From Ascaris suum (taxonomy: Eukaryota > Nematoda > Chromadorea > Rhabditida > Ascarididae): a DNA stretch of 64,000 nucleotides. The stretch lies in assembly GCA_013433145.1 (NCBI GenBank), contig CM024189.1, positions 5,204,501 to 5,268,500 of the forward strand, in the 5' to 3' direction. Numbering within the stretch: the first letter of the stretch is position 1; each line of letters starts with the position of its first letter. Below, piece after piece: positions 39,960 through 57,814 of the stretch. Made by a program: the position numbers and the translations under genes. The notes under the pieces were generated by a model. The model saw only the letters and a list, made by a program, of their open reading frames with translations. It was not told where the DNA came from and ran no database searches.

Positions 39960-40259
39960 ACTGACTAGCCGATGCGGTTTCTAGTGCATCAATTTCCGCT
40001 CTGGTGAGGCGGCAAACAAACAAGCCGAGAATCGTGCACCGAATCAACGTCAGCGACCACAAGCACGAGACAAGGCCGGTAAGAGTACTGCGCCGCTGGC
40101 TGCGTTTCGGGAGCTGTGATGACCTGCGTGCTTAGCAGAAACGACGATCATCGCGTCGTCAGTCGGGGACACGACGTCGTTTAGTAGTGCGTGCACCGAT
40201 CGCAACACAATACTGCAACCATATCGCACTAGCGCACTCTACACTGCTGCTCGACGACG
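39960..40259. promoter_or_regulatory. GC-rich, CpG-containing interval, possible promoter or 5' UTR
   Basis: This interval is much richer in G+C and in CG dinucleotides than its surroundings. It lies directly upstream of the candidate first exon at 40260 (+) and of an ATG-initiated 150-codon minus frame starting at 39956. A bidirectional promoter or a long 5' UTR would explain it. No TATA box or known factor site is claimed. Confidence 0.35.
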
Positions 40260-40809
40260 ATGTCTCGAATAAAGAACAAGAAAAAAAGAAGCGTCAGCGC
40301 GTCGAATATTCAGGCCAGAAGAAGGTGGGGTGAACCGGTAAAACCGCGCTGCGAGAGGAAGCACGTAAAGAATGGTACACACATCATTACTCATTTAGTC
40401 ATCTTCTCGCATTGCAAACTGGAACCAACCAGATAGAACGCATGTTCTCAAAAAGCTGCGTCAAATACAATTTTCGTCAAGCCGAGTTGACCTAGGAACT
40501 CGATGAGCTACTGGTCTCGTAAATAGTTGCTAAATAAACCAATGCTCACTTGTTCTATATATGCATCAAGTAGATATGCCTTACCGCAGTTATTATTACA
40601 ATACATAGGTAGCAAGAACTCCACTTATCGCTGACAACGGCCATGTGCCGCCTGAATGGCCATGGACGCGATGACTATTTCAGACATGGATATGCTTCAA
40701 TGAGCAATCAACGCTTGAGGCATTCCAGAACATCTTGCAAATCGCTCCATACTTCCGATCCTTGAGTTTCTAAACGTTATTCAGAAAAGCATTTCAAGTG
40801 ACGAAGACC
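40260..40809 (+). CDS. Candidate first exon of a basic, Ser-rich protein, plus a micro-exon
   Basis: ATG at 40260 follows a GC-rich leader and opens a 35-codon exon (MSRIKNKKKRSVSASNIQAR...) to a GTAAAG donor after 40364. A 25-nt exon at 40785-40809 (acceptor ATTCAG, donor GTGAGT) continues in phase with KSISSDED. The basic, then Ser/acidic, composition suits a nuclear or RNA-associated protein, but this is inference. Later exons are unclear; the open frame at 41059-41358 is one possibility. Confidence 0.35.
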
Positions 40810-41285
40810 GTGAGTCCTCCAACTTTAATCGAACGCTTAACAAAATTCGGTTTTCCACGAGCACAATGTTGGGTTTCCATGGCATCTTGAGCCGTCTCCT
40901 GTTATTGCTTCCCACTAGTCGCTACAACTTTCCCCGCCGTCGCTCTCTCTTTTTCTACGTCTCTCTTTCCCGATTTGTTAAGGTAGAGCTAAAATTTCAG
41001 GCAACTGCTTTATAATTCTAGGCTAGTACGAATTTTTAAAGCTGGTATTCCGATTTAAGTGGTCTACGCTCTTCTGTTCGTCTGTAAATTATGCGTATCA
41101 TTTGTCACGCGCTCAGCATATTTTTGCTCGGAAAAAGTCGCATACTGCAAAAGCATTCTGCGTGTCCGCCAAAATAGAGGGTTCCGCCTCAAGCAGAACT
41201 CACAAAATCGACGCCCAAATCGAGCGCCAAGAATAAACCCTCCTTACTCTCATTTGCTGCTTTATGATCCCATGAACTTTACACC

Positions 41286-41933
41286 CTACTCAACATTACG
41301 CTTAAATAAATCTAGAAATGAGTTTTTATGCGAGAAGAAGAATCTAATCTTCATGTAGGCTTCACTTTTCACGAGTCGAATATTTGGCTGTTGCATATGC
41401 TGCAGCGGTATTAAGTTGAGGAACTTCGAGGCGTTGTTATAAAAAGGCCAAGATCTCGCAAGCTGCACTGTCATGAAGCAATCAGTAACAACGAAAGTTG
41501 ATCTTTCTACACGAGTTAAGTAGTCGATCCATAAACGAAACCGGATGGTATCTTTATTTCCAAAAAGTTCTGCAGTAGTGATTTCCAGCATCATTTGTCA
41601 ACACTCGTTGCCCAGCTTTGTAAAACCACAAAGTGAACATTTTCACACTTTCATATTGGCTTCTTGCCTTGCAAATCCATACTGCAGAGACCTTACCAAT
41701 CCGTCTTTCTGGATGTTTCAGTTGCAAGGTCCATTGCACCGGTTCAAACGAGGTTTGCACGGACGGCACTCAGATTTCTTTTATGTCTCAAATTCAGGAA
41801 TTGTCCATGATGTTTCAAGACCTCCGATTTTCTATTCGATTGATGCTCTGCATTTCGGCTCTCACATGAGATGAAATTTCTTCCAAAAGCATATCTCTAA
41901 ACCGGACATAAAAATTTGTTACAAGATTCATTG
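41286..41933 (-). pseudogene. Cluster of coding-like frames with breaks
   Basis: An exon-like segment from 41933 (acceptor CTTCAG) reads MNLVTNFYVRFRDMLLEEIS onward. A second frame near 41770-41600 reads SFEPVQWTLQLKHPERRIGK and WFYKAGQRVLT. A third, beginning where the second breaks (near 41594), reads MLEITTAELFGNKDTIRFRL and FVVTDCFMTVQLARSW. The second and third join by removing one base, with no room for an intron. It is either a decayed gene or a real one with a sequence error. The opposite strand is also open here (41545-41874), which I take as a shadow. Confidence 0.35.
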
Positions 41934-42756
41934 CTGAAGAAAACTACCGCTGCAGTTGTTCTTTTGGTGTGGGTGCAGAGTTAGAGAACAGAATTCACTG
42001 ACAGCGAGGAAACAATGACGGTCGTTGACATAGTCGTAAAGTTAGCAGCACTCAAACCGCAGAAACGGATTTTCGGGTCAAAAGTGGCGCTTTTGAGCAA
42101 AGAAATCATACAGCAAAGAGCAAGAAGAGGGAGAGAGAATTTTGATCGTACTCGGGTTCACAAATATTCAAGTCATCATCATTTTTCAGAAATATGAGCT
42201 TTGCAGCAGATTCGAACAGCGAATTTTTGGAATAATTTGAAACTTTTTTTCAGATTTGTGTACTTAGGCATCGTTCCCAATGTTACCCATTGAATTACTG
42301 TGGAACAAAAAAACCGCAACATATCGTGCTGTTATTCAAACAGTTTTTCTCGATCGATTCTTGAAACCAGTACTTGTTCGGTGCTATTTACATAAATACC
42401 TCTGTACATTCACGAGGTTATAGCGCAATTGCCGCCGAAATGCAAATTATTAGTGTAAACGATTCACGCCGGTATGCTTCATAGGTAATTTTACTTGTTT
42501 CCGGTGTCGACGTCTTTCATAGCCGGCTATCTGCTGATGTTTTCTACTGATTTAGCCCGCTGATGGACTTTCTCTTAATTGAAGATCCGCACAGATTTAA
42601 AGTCGACACGGTTCACGAAGGTATTGCTGCACTGTTGTGCATAGAACTTCCTTGTTCTTGAGCGTGAATCGAAATAAGTATCACTCCATTTGATTGGCTC
42701 GCATATGATTGCAGGTTAAATCACTGACAGAAATATATTTCTGTCGCATAAAATAG

Positions 42757-43996
42757 TTCGCCACATCTCTGGTGACGTGTCAAGCTTTTGAAGAACTTAA
42801 TCAGATCCAGCATAAAACGTTGATTCCAAAATGTCGCTGGGTTAAGCAGTCAACGGAAAGGTGCTCAAAGCGGCAAAGGTTAATACGTCCTCATCGCTAT
42901 CTTCTCAAAGAAGAAGCCTACGATACATGTCTCATGACTGCAAATTTTAGAGTTTATTGCTCCTGTTTTGATATGAAAAAACAACTCCAAATACATCAAC
43001 AGGTGATCTCGCTTATAGAATTTTCGATTCATGCACTCTTGCAAACTTGACTTGAAACGATGCTAAGGAGGGGCCATGTCTAGGGGTAAATTTGTAGCAC
43101 TCATGCACAAAATTTATTCATTTGTCAGCTTGCTTGTCTGTCTCTCTGTCCTATGGCGTCAGCTCTAGAGCCACAAAACCTAAAGTTGTGGATTTGAATA
43201 ATTTTAACACACATCACAGGCTCCCCCCCCCCCTGGCTCCTATACCAACATTCAAGTTGAATTATCACCGTTAACGCAGTTGCATTCATGCGTTTTGCAG
43301 ACGTTAATTGAAATTTAGGTGCATTTTGTAACCAGTTGAACACTATTTCACACCCATTTGATATGAGTAGCGAAGTTGACCGCTGTTGCACGTGCTCCAT
43401 GATTTGTTGACCATTCATGAAACCGGTTGGTTTGAGAAGCAGGACGGTTAATGTGCATATTGCGCCAGCTGTTTCTACACGCCAACTGTTCACGCGCATA
43501 TTTCAGCCTGTTTTTGTTTACAAGGCATTTGTTGAGATAAATAAATACCTATAGCGAGGGTTCACAATACGTTTCTTCACAAACACTAAAAAACACGAAA
43601 AGTAGAGCAATGAGAGCGTGAAAACACAATAACCCAATAGCATTGTGAATACTACGTATGAAGCCGTTTATAATTGCTGTTTTAGTGTATACATTTGCAC
43701 CCTTTTTATTGCAGAGTGCCACGAAGATATTCGAACTTTCAAAGTCTGTAAAAAAAAGTCACATGAAGTGAGATTGAATGATTTATAACAACGGACTGAG
43801 CCTAATGAACAAAATTTATGGCAATTCAGCTTGAGGATTGCACGGATTTGAGTTTCAGTGTTGTAAGACGACGCTCGCCAATTTAGTCGATGAAGAATGG
43901 ACGCCTGCTGTGCTACTTGAACAGCTTTTGAATAAAGAAACAAAATTTTCGGGTGAAAAAATTGCAACGATGTTGTTAAGTAACAAATGCCATTAA
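42757..43996 (+). CDS. 3' part of a Cys-rich, probably secreted protein (two exons)
   Basis: Exon 42757-43002 (82 codons, acceptor AAATAG, donor GTGATC) and terminal exon 43859-43996 (45 codons plus stop, acceptor GTTTCAG) join in phase 0. The first holds six cysteines (TCQ, KCR, RCS, TCL, YCSC) and a basic centre (RPHRYLLKEEAYDTCL). The second starts with CC and ends NKCH. The regular cysteine spacing suggests an extracellular domain, but I do not recognise it. The 5' exon with a start and signal peptide was not found. On the other strand a candidate exon (43269-43499) lies within this intron, so only one of the two may be real. Confidence 0.52.
43269..43499 (-). CDS. Candidate first coding exon with hydrophobic leader
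   Basis: ATG at 43499 opens a 77-codon frame ending at a GTGATA donor. The N-terminus has a hydrophobic run (ICTLTVLLLKPTGFMNG) that could be a signal peptide or membrane anchor. The rest (QQIMEHVQQRSTSLL and onward) has normal protein composition. No phase-matched second exon was identified; the coding-like cluster at 41.3-41.9 kb on the same strand is a possible continuation but needs a missing exon. No family is recognised. Confidence 0.35.
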
Positions 43997-44551
43997 TAAA
44001 GTGTCTTACTTAATAATGCCGACTTTAGTGCTTTATTCACAAATCTCTCATTAGTGCATTGTATAAAGATATTCTCTTTGCTAACTCTTTCAGATACGCT
44101 TAAATAACTTTAGCAAGGATTTTATTTTATCAGTGGTCACAATATATGATTTACTTATTATAAAGATAAGCTAATGAGAAGGTATTCATATACAGTAGGT
44201 GAAATCAGGAGCACTATGAATGGTGTTTTCATCTATGAAAAACATCTATGAATTATGTGTTAATTATTAAAGAAATTAGAGATATCCACATGGAAAAGAA
44301 CACCTCTTCTGCCGTAGCGGATCTGAATGTACACACGCTAATGAACCAGTAGTTTTCAATCACTTCCATTTTATGAAGATCCCGAATCGATATATGTGGC
44401 GAGGGTCTGAACCTTGAAAATACCAGTAGTGCCAGGATAGTTGGTTTCCTTGATCTTAGTGTCTCATTGCTTCCGGTGTTCAATATAAGCGTGTAGCAAA
44501 CAGTGTGAACTACCAGCTATGTCAATATTGTGAACAGCGAAATTATATGTT

Positions 44552-44734
44552 ATGCGATGCCAATTTCATCTGCTGATGTTAATATTCACAAATGCGGTAG
44601 CATCGTGTGATATTATATACAAAGATGCCTCTCACCTAAATCTTGCTTCAAAATATGCAAAAAGGCTTTATTCAGAAATTTCGTTACAGTCAGCAAGAAC
44701 GCTTTGCCCAGAACAAATTCCATCGGACAGCTAA
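44552..44734 (+). CDS. Possible single-exon small secreted peptide
   Basis: ATG gives 60 codons. The first 17 residues resemble a signal peptide (MRCQFHLLMLIFTNAVA). The mature part has two cysteines, a KR dibasic pair and the end CPEQIPSDS. It is short and in AT-rich DNA, so chance is possible; no peptide family is recognised. Confidence 0.28.
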   Translation: MRCQFHLLMLIFTNAVASCDIIYKDASHLNLASKYAKRLYSEISLQSARTLCPEQIPSDS

Positions 44735-44739
44735 CACAT

Positions 44740-48430
<3,691 letters not shown>

Positions 48431-48630
48431 GCCATTATGTCTCCTGACCATCATTCAAAGTTTTCGTTTTCGCTGTTATTTGCTTAATGGGGTATTCAAA
48501 CAGCTCAGTAAAAAATTTTTGGTATTAATGCGAGCGCGGAGTACACTGTGTTCGTTGCGGTCGACTGAAACCCTCACTGTGACGGTCGATATATTAAACA
48601 TACTTGCTCGTAATGCTTGTTGATTGACAG

Positions 48631-48755
48631 TATCGTACGGCGTCTTGAACACTGCTGCCATACTTCGGCAATTTGCTTTACTTACCAAAATTTCGGTTTC
48701 TGTTCATAGGTTAACTTTAGTTCTCGATTTATATCTTGTCAGCGATAGGAAGAAG
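48631..48755 (+). CDS. Candidate internal exon
   Basis: Bounded by an acceptor (GATTGACAG) and a strong donor (GTGAGTAAC). It reads SYGVLNTAAILRQFALLTKI then VHRLTLVLDLYLVSDRKK, Leu/Val-rich. On the opposite strand a 70-codon frame (48476-48688) also looks coding, so the strand is not certain. No partner exons were found. Confidence 0.3.
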
Positions 48756-49408
48756 GTGAGTAACTACGGCTCAAGTAGAAATGATATCGCAAAAGTTAAT
48801 CTGAATTCTCATTTCCTAAATTTGTTGGAAACAACTCATACTTTTGTTTAATTTCTTAATGCTGCCATGATCCTTTTTACTCTCGCTTGGCTCTGCACCA
48901 CGTTATCTGCCCTCACAATACAGACAGAATTCCGTAAAAGTACAAAATATTACCGCACTCTGTCCCTTTTCTTTATCAATTGCTGAAGCAAAGTAGCTAG
49001 GGGAAGACTCGACTTCCTTAAGAAGGCACTAATCTCTAAAAATTCATTTTATAGGTTGTAAAATCCAGCGTCTTCAGTTTTTTACTACTTCGGCTTGTTT
49101 AAAAGTATTCTAGTCAGTTATAGGTTTTCTCATTGTGTTAAAAATACCCTTAGGGAGATGTTCCGACTTTGACCCTATGTTTGTCCTTTTTTATTGATTA
49201 CCAAACTCGGCTTTCACTTCGTCTTGTTTGACGCGTTGTGTGATTCCGTGTTCTTGATGGTTTTCGTTAGCTGCGACATTAGTCTTAGCATGTTAAGGCG
49301 GTAGTGTTTTTAGGATATATTCTTTCACACAGTTCGCCGCAATTACTTGGTCATAAAAAGTTTGTCGATCATTAAGAACTTAAAGAAGAACTGGAGTCCT
49401 TCTTCCCC

Positions 49409-49579
49409 TCACAACCAACCGATTTCTAAAGGAGAGGTCTCAATTCTACTCCAATGCACTGACAAGAAGTATTCAGTAGCGCTAGATAGCACATCTTTGA
49501 GTGAAACCGTTTCGTCCATAAGAGAGAGTTGTTTTAAAAGTTTTTGGAAGCTTTTAGAGCTTTCTCTCAGCCTATTCAT
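49409..49579 (-). CDS. Short open frame, helical protein-like
   Basis: ATG at 49579, 56 codons, reads MNRLRESSKSFQKLLKQLSL and VLSSATEYFLSVHWSRIE, ending in TGA. The frame stays open about 18 codons upstream to an acceptor-like ATTAG, so it may be a terminal exon. A plus-strand frame covers the same bases. Unrecognised. Confidence 0.28.
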   Translation of the reverse strand: MNRLRESSKSFQKLLKQLSLMDETVSLKDVLSSATEYFLSVHWSRIETSPLEIGWL

Positions 49580-49727
49580 TACTCCTATGTGGACCTTTTC
49601 ACATGGCCGATGATAAGATCTACTAGGAACTGCCTAATAGTAGACGAAGTCTTATTTGAAATACATCACTGACAGAAATGTAAGTCACTTTTCCACGTAA
49701 CAGAAGCAGATACGCTAATAAATTCCA

Positions 49728-49995
49728 TCATATTTCGTTTGTGCTTGCCTTATTAAGGACAGCACCGGTGTTCTTCAATAAGCGGGTTCGTATCTTCGAG
49801 CTGTTAGAAGCTACCATGACTTCACCCGGAAAAGAGTTACGCGGAGATATCACATCACTGTTGTTAAAATTATCCGGTAGCATTTCTTGGTTTCCCTTCA
49901 ACTTGAAGATCACGCTGGGCTGAACTATGCTAGGCAAGTTAAAGCGCTGAGCGCCAACGCAGACTGGCGTGACTCTATTGTTTCTGCATTTATTT
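49728..49995 (-). CDS. Candidate terminal exon
   Basis: From an ATGCAG acceptor at about 49996 the frame reads VTPVCVGAQRFNLPSIVQPS, LKGNQEMLPDNF, then PGEVMVASNSSKIRTRLLKN and ends TNEI, TGA. It looks like genuine protein. The C-terminal part vaguely recalls the end of BEL/Pao-type retroelement integrases, but I found no reverse transcriptase or repeats nearby, so I leave it unassigned. Confidence 0.35.
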
Positions 49996-50406
49996 TAGCC
50001 TTACCGTTGTCATGAAGTTATTTCTTTCCTTTCCTGTCTGCAACAGTTTTTATCAAACGTTGTTTTAAGTCTTGGGAAATATTCAAGAGCCGTGCAGTGC
50101 CACGTGTAGAGTTAAAACATGTGACCGATCCTTGAAGTTATACTTTTAATACCAAGTTGCTATCGCATGTATTACGACAGATATCTTTTCCTCAAGAGTA
50201 TTATTCTTTCCTGAGCTGCTAGAATTACTGAATTGACCATACGATGAGCAATACGGATTTACCCACGAATTCAGGGCTGCCAGTGCTGTACGATTTTTCA
50301 ACGTCGCATTTTTTTATTATCACCATCGCAGTCATCATGGGGGCATGCGATTTCCTTATCATTCATCATGCTTTTGCCTTACAGTCATTTAACATTGTTT
50401 GATCTT

Positions 50407-50533
50407 TCATTTTCTGAGATATGCATTTTTTGCCTTTAAAGTGGTATTATCTTCCATTAGCAGATCGCTTGCTATAGCAGCTTTCGTGCGTCTTGATTCA
50501 GAAACTTCTCTGCTACAACTTTCACACAGCATT
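50407..50533 (-). CDS. Candidate terminal exon, coiled-coil-like
   Basis: The acceptor ATCGTCAG is followed by 41 codons: MLCESCSREVSESRRTKAAI then ASDLLMEDNTTLKAKNAYL, ending in TGA. The second half could form a short coiled coil. No basic-region signature clear enough for bZIP is present. Confidence 0.28.
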
Positions 50534-51017
50534 CTGACGATTTTATGAAAATAATATAATGAATGCATACAAAAAGCATATTGCACGCTCATCGTTTTCA
50601 TATAAATACTGTTCGATGAATTGATAAGCTGATAACTCGACAAGCTGTATAATAGATGTGATTGTAAGTGAAAAAGTTCTCATCATCTGTTGCATAAAAG
50701 ATGAAAGTTGCTCTAAGATATGAAAGATTCAAAGCTGTAAAGCAAATCCCTTAGAAAGAATGCGATTTTTTGAATGTTCGTTAGAGGAAGAAAATGGCTA
50801 AGTAATCACTTAACTCTTCCTTGGTATTAATATTCGCTTGGCGAAAGAATCACTGTCATTTCCTAAAGACTTGCTAGAAAATCCATCCTTTCCGTTGATT
50901 GTTAATGCTTCGAGTTATAGTTTTCAAATTAATTATTACTTGATCGAAACAAATAAATGAAACATCTCAATCGGATTCGAAACTGCGACGAGTAAACTCT
51001 GCATGGTAAACTTTTTT

Positions 51018-51192
51018 CTAACAGCGCTCCTTTCCATCGGCACTCGAATATTTAGACGTGACATCAAGATGTGCTGTCACGGTATACAATGTGTGTGGTC
51101 CCCATTTTTCACACGTTTGATTTGCGCTCGTCGACTGTCCTTCAGTGCTGATGTCCAATGCAAAATTTGTGCCCAATAAGTGGAAAATTCAC
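51018..51192 (-). CDS. Candidate exon with two plausible frames
   Basis: A good acceptor (GTTTCTTCAG) precedes two frames that both look coding: one reads FSTYWAQILHWTSALKDSRR and stops, the other (with an early TGA just after the acceptor) reads STEGQSTSANQTCEKWGP and ends GKERC. I cannot decide between them. Confidence 0.22.
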
Positions 51193-51199
51193 CTGAAGA

Positions 51200-54140
<2,941 letters not shown>

Positions 54141-54146
54141 TGTTGG

Positions 54147-55089
54147 TCAGACGAATTGATGCACAACCTCATGCTCTGAACGTTGTGTAACGTTTCCCCA
54201 CTTCCAGTACTTATGAAGAAATTCACAGTAATTCATTGTTTCGTATGGATCCTTGAATGCATTCCTGCACTCATTTTTTAAAGCTAGAAGAAGATGGACT
54301 AAGGGAAGGGGAGTGAGAAACACTTTTTATTGTTTAGAAAAGTAAAGTCTTGACTTATTAGCAGCATACCTGGATGGCTCCATTCTCCGCTTCGAAGAGT
54401 GTCAACCGTGATATAGCGCAGATCCTGGTCGATAATAATCATCACTGCTGTTGCTTCACCCTCTGGAACACAAGTTCAGAAGTTCAAGCTAGGTAGGAAA
54501 TACCACATTTCCATCTTTAGAAATAGAATACTATCGATGAGATCCTGACGCAACTTTTGCTTCTTTTTCATCATTCTAAACAATTTGCGAAGTTATTTTA
54601 TGCATATAAACTTTTCAACCTTTTTTGCAAGCGTCACTTATAGTTCACTTAGCAGCTGGTTCCACTGAAATCTCATGCAGAGGCTGATGAAATGATTTTT
54701 TTCACACGACTCGGATTGTACACAATCAATGGGAATAGTACAAAAGCTCACACAGTGAGCGAATTTTCTCACGAAAATGGCAGCGAAGATTAATTTATGT
54801 TGCAGCGAGATTTGTCTTTCCTGGAAATAGTTGTGCACCTTTTTAACCAGTTTGAGCTATTAAGTTGTGTACTGTTTTTACCTATGCTTGTTATCGAAAT
54901 GCTTAACATTTAAGCACTCTATTCCACAAAACAAGTGCATGGATTTCTTCCGCTGTCCCACGTTATTTGAGAACAGACGGAACATACATTTGAAATGAAA
55001 AGCAATTTACCCCGCATGAGGTTTACGGGCGATATCACACTCATTATTTGCTTACGATAAATTTTTCTTAGAAGCCAAGTGAAGTACAT
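54147..55089 (-). CDS. Unrecognised 102-aa protein, three exons
   Basis: Exons (minus strand): 55011-55089, 54370-54462, 54147-54283; 309 nt. Donors are GTAAAT and GTATGC, acceptors TTCCAG and TTCTAG, and every phase closes. The N-terminus is short and basic-hydrophobic (MYFTWLLRKIYRKQIM), possibly a membrane or organelle-targeting segment. The middle has VMIIIDQDLRYITVDTL and the C-terminal third is rich in aromatic and polar residues (NYCEFLHKYWKWG). Two cysteines are present. I cannot place it in a family. An in-frame stop lies nine codons upstream of the chosen ATG, so this start is natural. It could still be a fragment of a larger alternatively spliced gene, but no further exons were seen. 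Confidence 0.7.
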
Positions 55090-55329
55090 TTTCAGAAATG
55101 TGCCTCCCTTGAATCAAACTTGCTGGTGAAGTTCTACGTAACGAATGCCATTATTCAGCTTACTCAGAAATTAGTATTAATGAAACTTAAGTTATTATCT
55201 GTGCCAAAAAAAAAATCGTTTGTTCACTATTTAAAACGGTGTTTCATGATGCAAAATCTGTGAAGCATCCTTCAAATTCATTATGTTTGCAATGAATAAA
55301 TTGCGGTACCGCCGATTTCAGTGCACAGG

Positions 55330-55433
<104 letters not shown>

Positions 55434-55439
55434 TTTTTA

Positions 55440-57110
55440 GCAAGTTTTTGTTAGTCTCCAAAGTGAATCCAGTTGATCGCAAAATGCTTTTCAGTTCTAT
55501 CTTATTTATTATTTTCATATAGCCACACTGATCAGAGAGATCGTAAATGGGTTTTCCTTAACGTGACAAAACGATTCTCATTTATTTCTCAAGAATCATT
55601 GATGCGTCCTTATTGGATTTTTCGCGTTATGAAATGCTGATGAAAAATCCTCTGAAATAGCAATGCCTCGGGCGAATGCGAAACGTTTAATTCAATCTCT
55701 ATTGCTCATAATTTAGTGATGTTTGCTCGTACTCCGTCGTCCAAAGAATTCCTTCTCGAAAACGTTAGCGATATGTGCAACAATAAAAGAACGATAACGA
55801 TCATTTATTTTCAGTGTTGAATATTTTGTTCTTTTTAAAATCTTTAACACAGCATTTAGAACATAGAAGCGTTCTGAAACGAAAGGCTATACATATAGGT
55901 TTTGTGTGTGTAGAATAATTAGGTTCTTTTGAACAAAGTCAATAATAATTATATGCTTATCTGATGTTTGGAAATTTTTTCACCGCGAAATTCGATTACA
56001 GATATGCGCTTAATTGTTCAGTGTTGTTATACTTCTAAAAACTTTTGAACTCAGTTTTTATGCTTCTGAAGACTTTCAAACTTAAACTCACAAATTCATC
56101 TTTTAGCTACAGAAACACATTGCTTTGACCGATCACACCGCGCTTCCTTATGCGCTTGGGAAGAGAAGAAGCTGCAGTCTACATGTGAAACAAATACAGT
56201 TGCATATTTGAACGAATAAGAACTCATTTGCCGTCACCGATAACAAATGCCGTTTAAAAAATACTTCAATCGTAACGAAATATTTCTTTGTCATCAGTGA
56301 TAACTGTTTGAACGAATGTGCTGAAAGATAACAGCAGTATGTGTTGCTTTGATTAGCAAGTTTCATACTTAGTTCATTTCATTTCACTTAAATGCGCTTA
56401 AGAATGATCATGGTATCATAATTCATCGCGTGCAGTTACAATCACTTTCATATAGCCCAGTTGCACACAAACGCTTCCTTACTTTAAAATATACCGAGCA
56501 TGGCTGTCAAGCATTGTTCGCTATAATCGCTTACATCCGACTAACAATACCTCTATTTTCATCAGCCAAGCTCTTCACTGCGGTTAATATTAGCATTGCA
56601 GATGAAAGCTGAATGGAAATTCTCGTTAAATTTTGAGATGACGGACAATGCCGTAATTCACTTTGGTTTGCATGTTTAATCAGTCGGAAATACTCACGGA
56701 GTTTGACTGGAAATCAAGCGAAAAAACTTGCCTCTTATAACGCCTTCCCGAAGCAAGTTGAAAGGCAGTATAAGTGCCGAACGCATTGAATAGAACAACG
56801 TGAGTATTTAAGAGTGGAACTTTTTCACGCTTGCACATCTTCAACTTTGTGCTCTTTTGCCTTTTGCCGTTACGACAGTCTTGAATCTGCTAATTTTAAT
56901 CTTTTTTCTGGAAACTATCAATACTTCTTAGATTTCAGGCTTATTTAGGCTTTGATAGCTATCATTCTTTTCTTAAGTCACATAAGTGTACGGTTCGTTT
57001 ACATTGTGAGCATTGTTTGCTTTTCGAAAATATATCCTTGAAAATTTTTTACGACACATTTTGAATTTGTTTCAACGCAGTCTATGTTAAAAATCGTAAA
57101 GAAAGCAGTG
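55440..57110. other. No gene seen
   Basis: AT-rich sequence between the third (AT)n array and the multi-frame island at 57.1 kb. Confidence 0.5.
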
Positions 57111-57119
57111 GTTAGACTG

Positions 57120-57250
57120 CCCAACATAGAAATCAACTCATCGCACTGTGGCGTTCGTGCATATCCGATACGTCCACAATGTGGCATCGAGAGTGAAGGG
57201 AGACGGTGTCCAAGTGTGCGATGCACGAAACAATTTCTGCGGTAATCTTG
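57120..57250. other. GC-richer island open in several frames, strand unclear
   Basis: On the plus strand, between an acceptor-like CATAG and a GTAATC donor, a Cys-rich frame reads SHCGVRAYPIRPQCGIESEG then RRCPSVRCTKQF. On the minus strand, after a TACCGCAG acceptor, two frames also look coding (IVSCIAHLDTVSLHSRC; PHCGRIGYARTPQCDELI). One is probably a real exon. Confidence 0.3.
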
Positions 57251-57814
57251 AAAACAGAATTCTTGCATTTCTGTCTACGTGCACATGTCTGAAATTCGCT
57301 AAGCAGCTTATTTTAAAAGACAGTGAGGGAGAGCAATTTATCTAGCAATGGCTTTGTGTGTTTCGCTGTTGCAAAAGGCCTAGATTCCAATTCATTGTTC
57401 CCTTGTTTACGTTGACCAGACAGAATATTGATTCATTTTTCAAGTTGATCATTGAAGAAAGGAAGTCGGCCGGAGGTGAGATGAAAACAAAACGAACAAT
57501 AAAGCTATCTTTTCTTTTCATCCATCCATCTTTTGCTCTCAGCTGCTTGCTCTTTTTTGTTCACTTCGTTTATTCGCAGTAACCATCTATAGGCATTCAT
57601 ATTTTTTCAACAATGGTATGTACGTTTTCATTTACAGCTGAAAGAAGTTGTGATAATAAAAGTCCTACAATGAGCGAGCACAAATCTTCTTTTTTATTTT
57701 ATTCTTTATGATTTGGTAGGAAATAAGGAGGTGGCATTTATTGCTTTAATTCTTTGATTTCATTGCCTCTATGACAATAGAAGCTTTTCCAGGTGAATCA
57801 AAATCTCCCCATAC

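Noticed and set aside
50407..50533. bZIP transcription factor
   Set aside because: Helical, heptad-like tail but no clear basic region.
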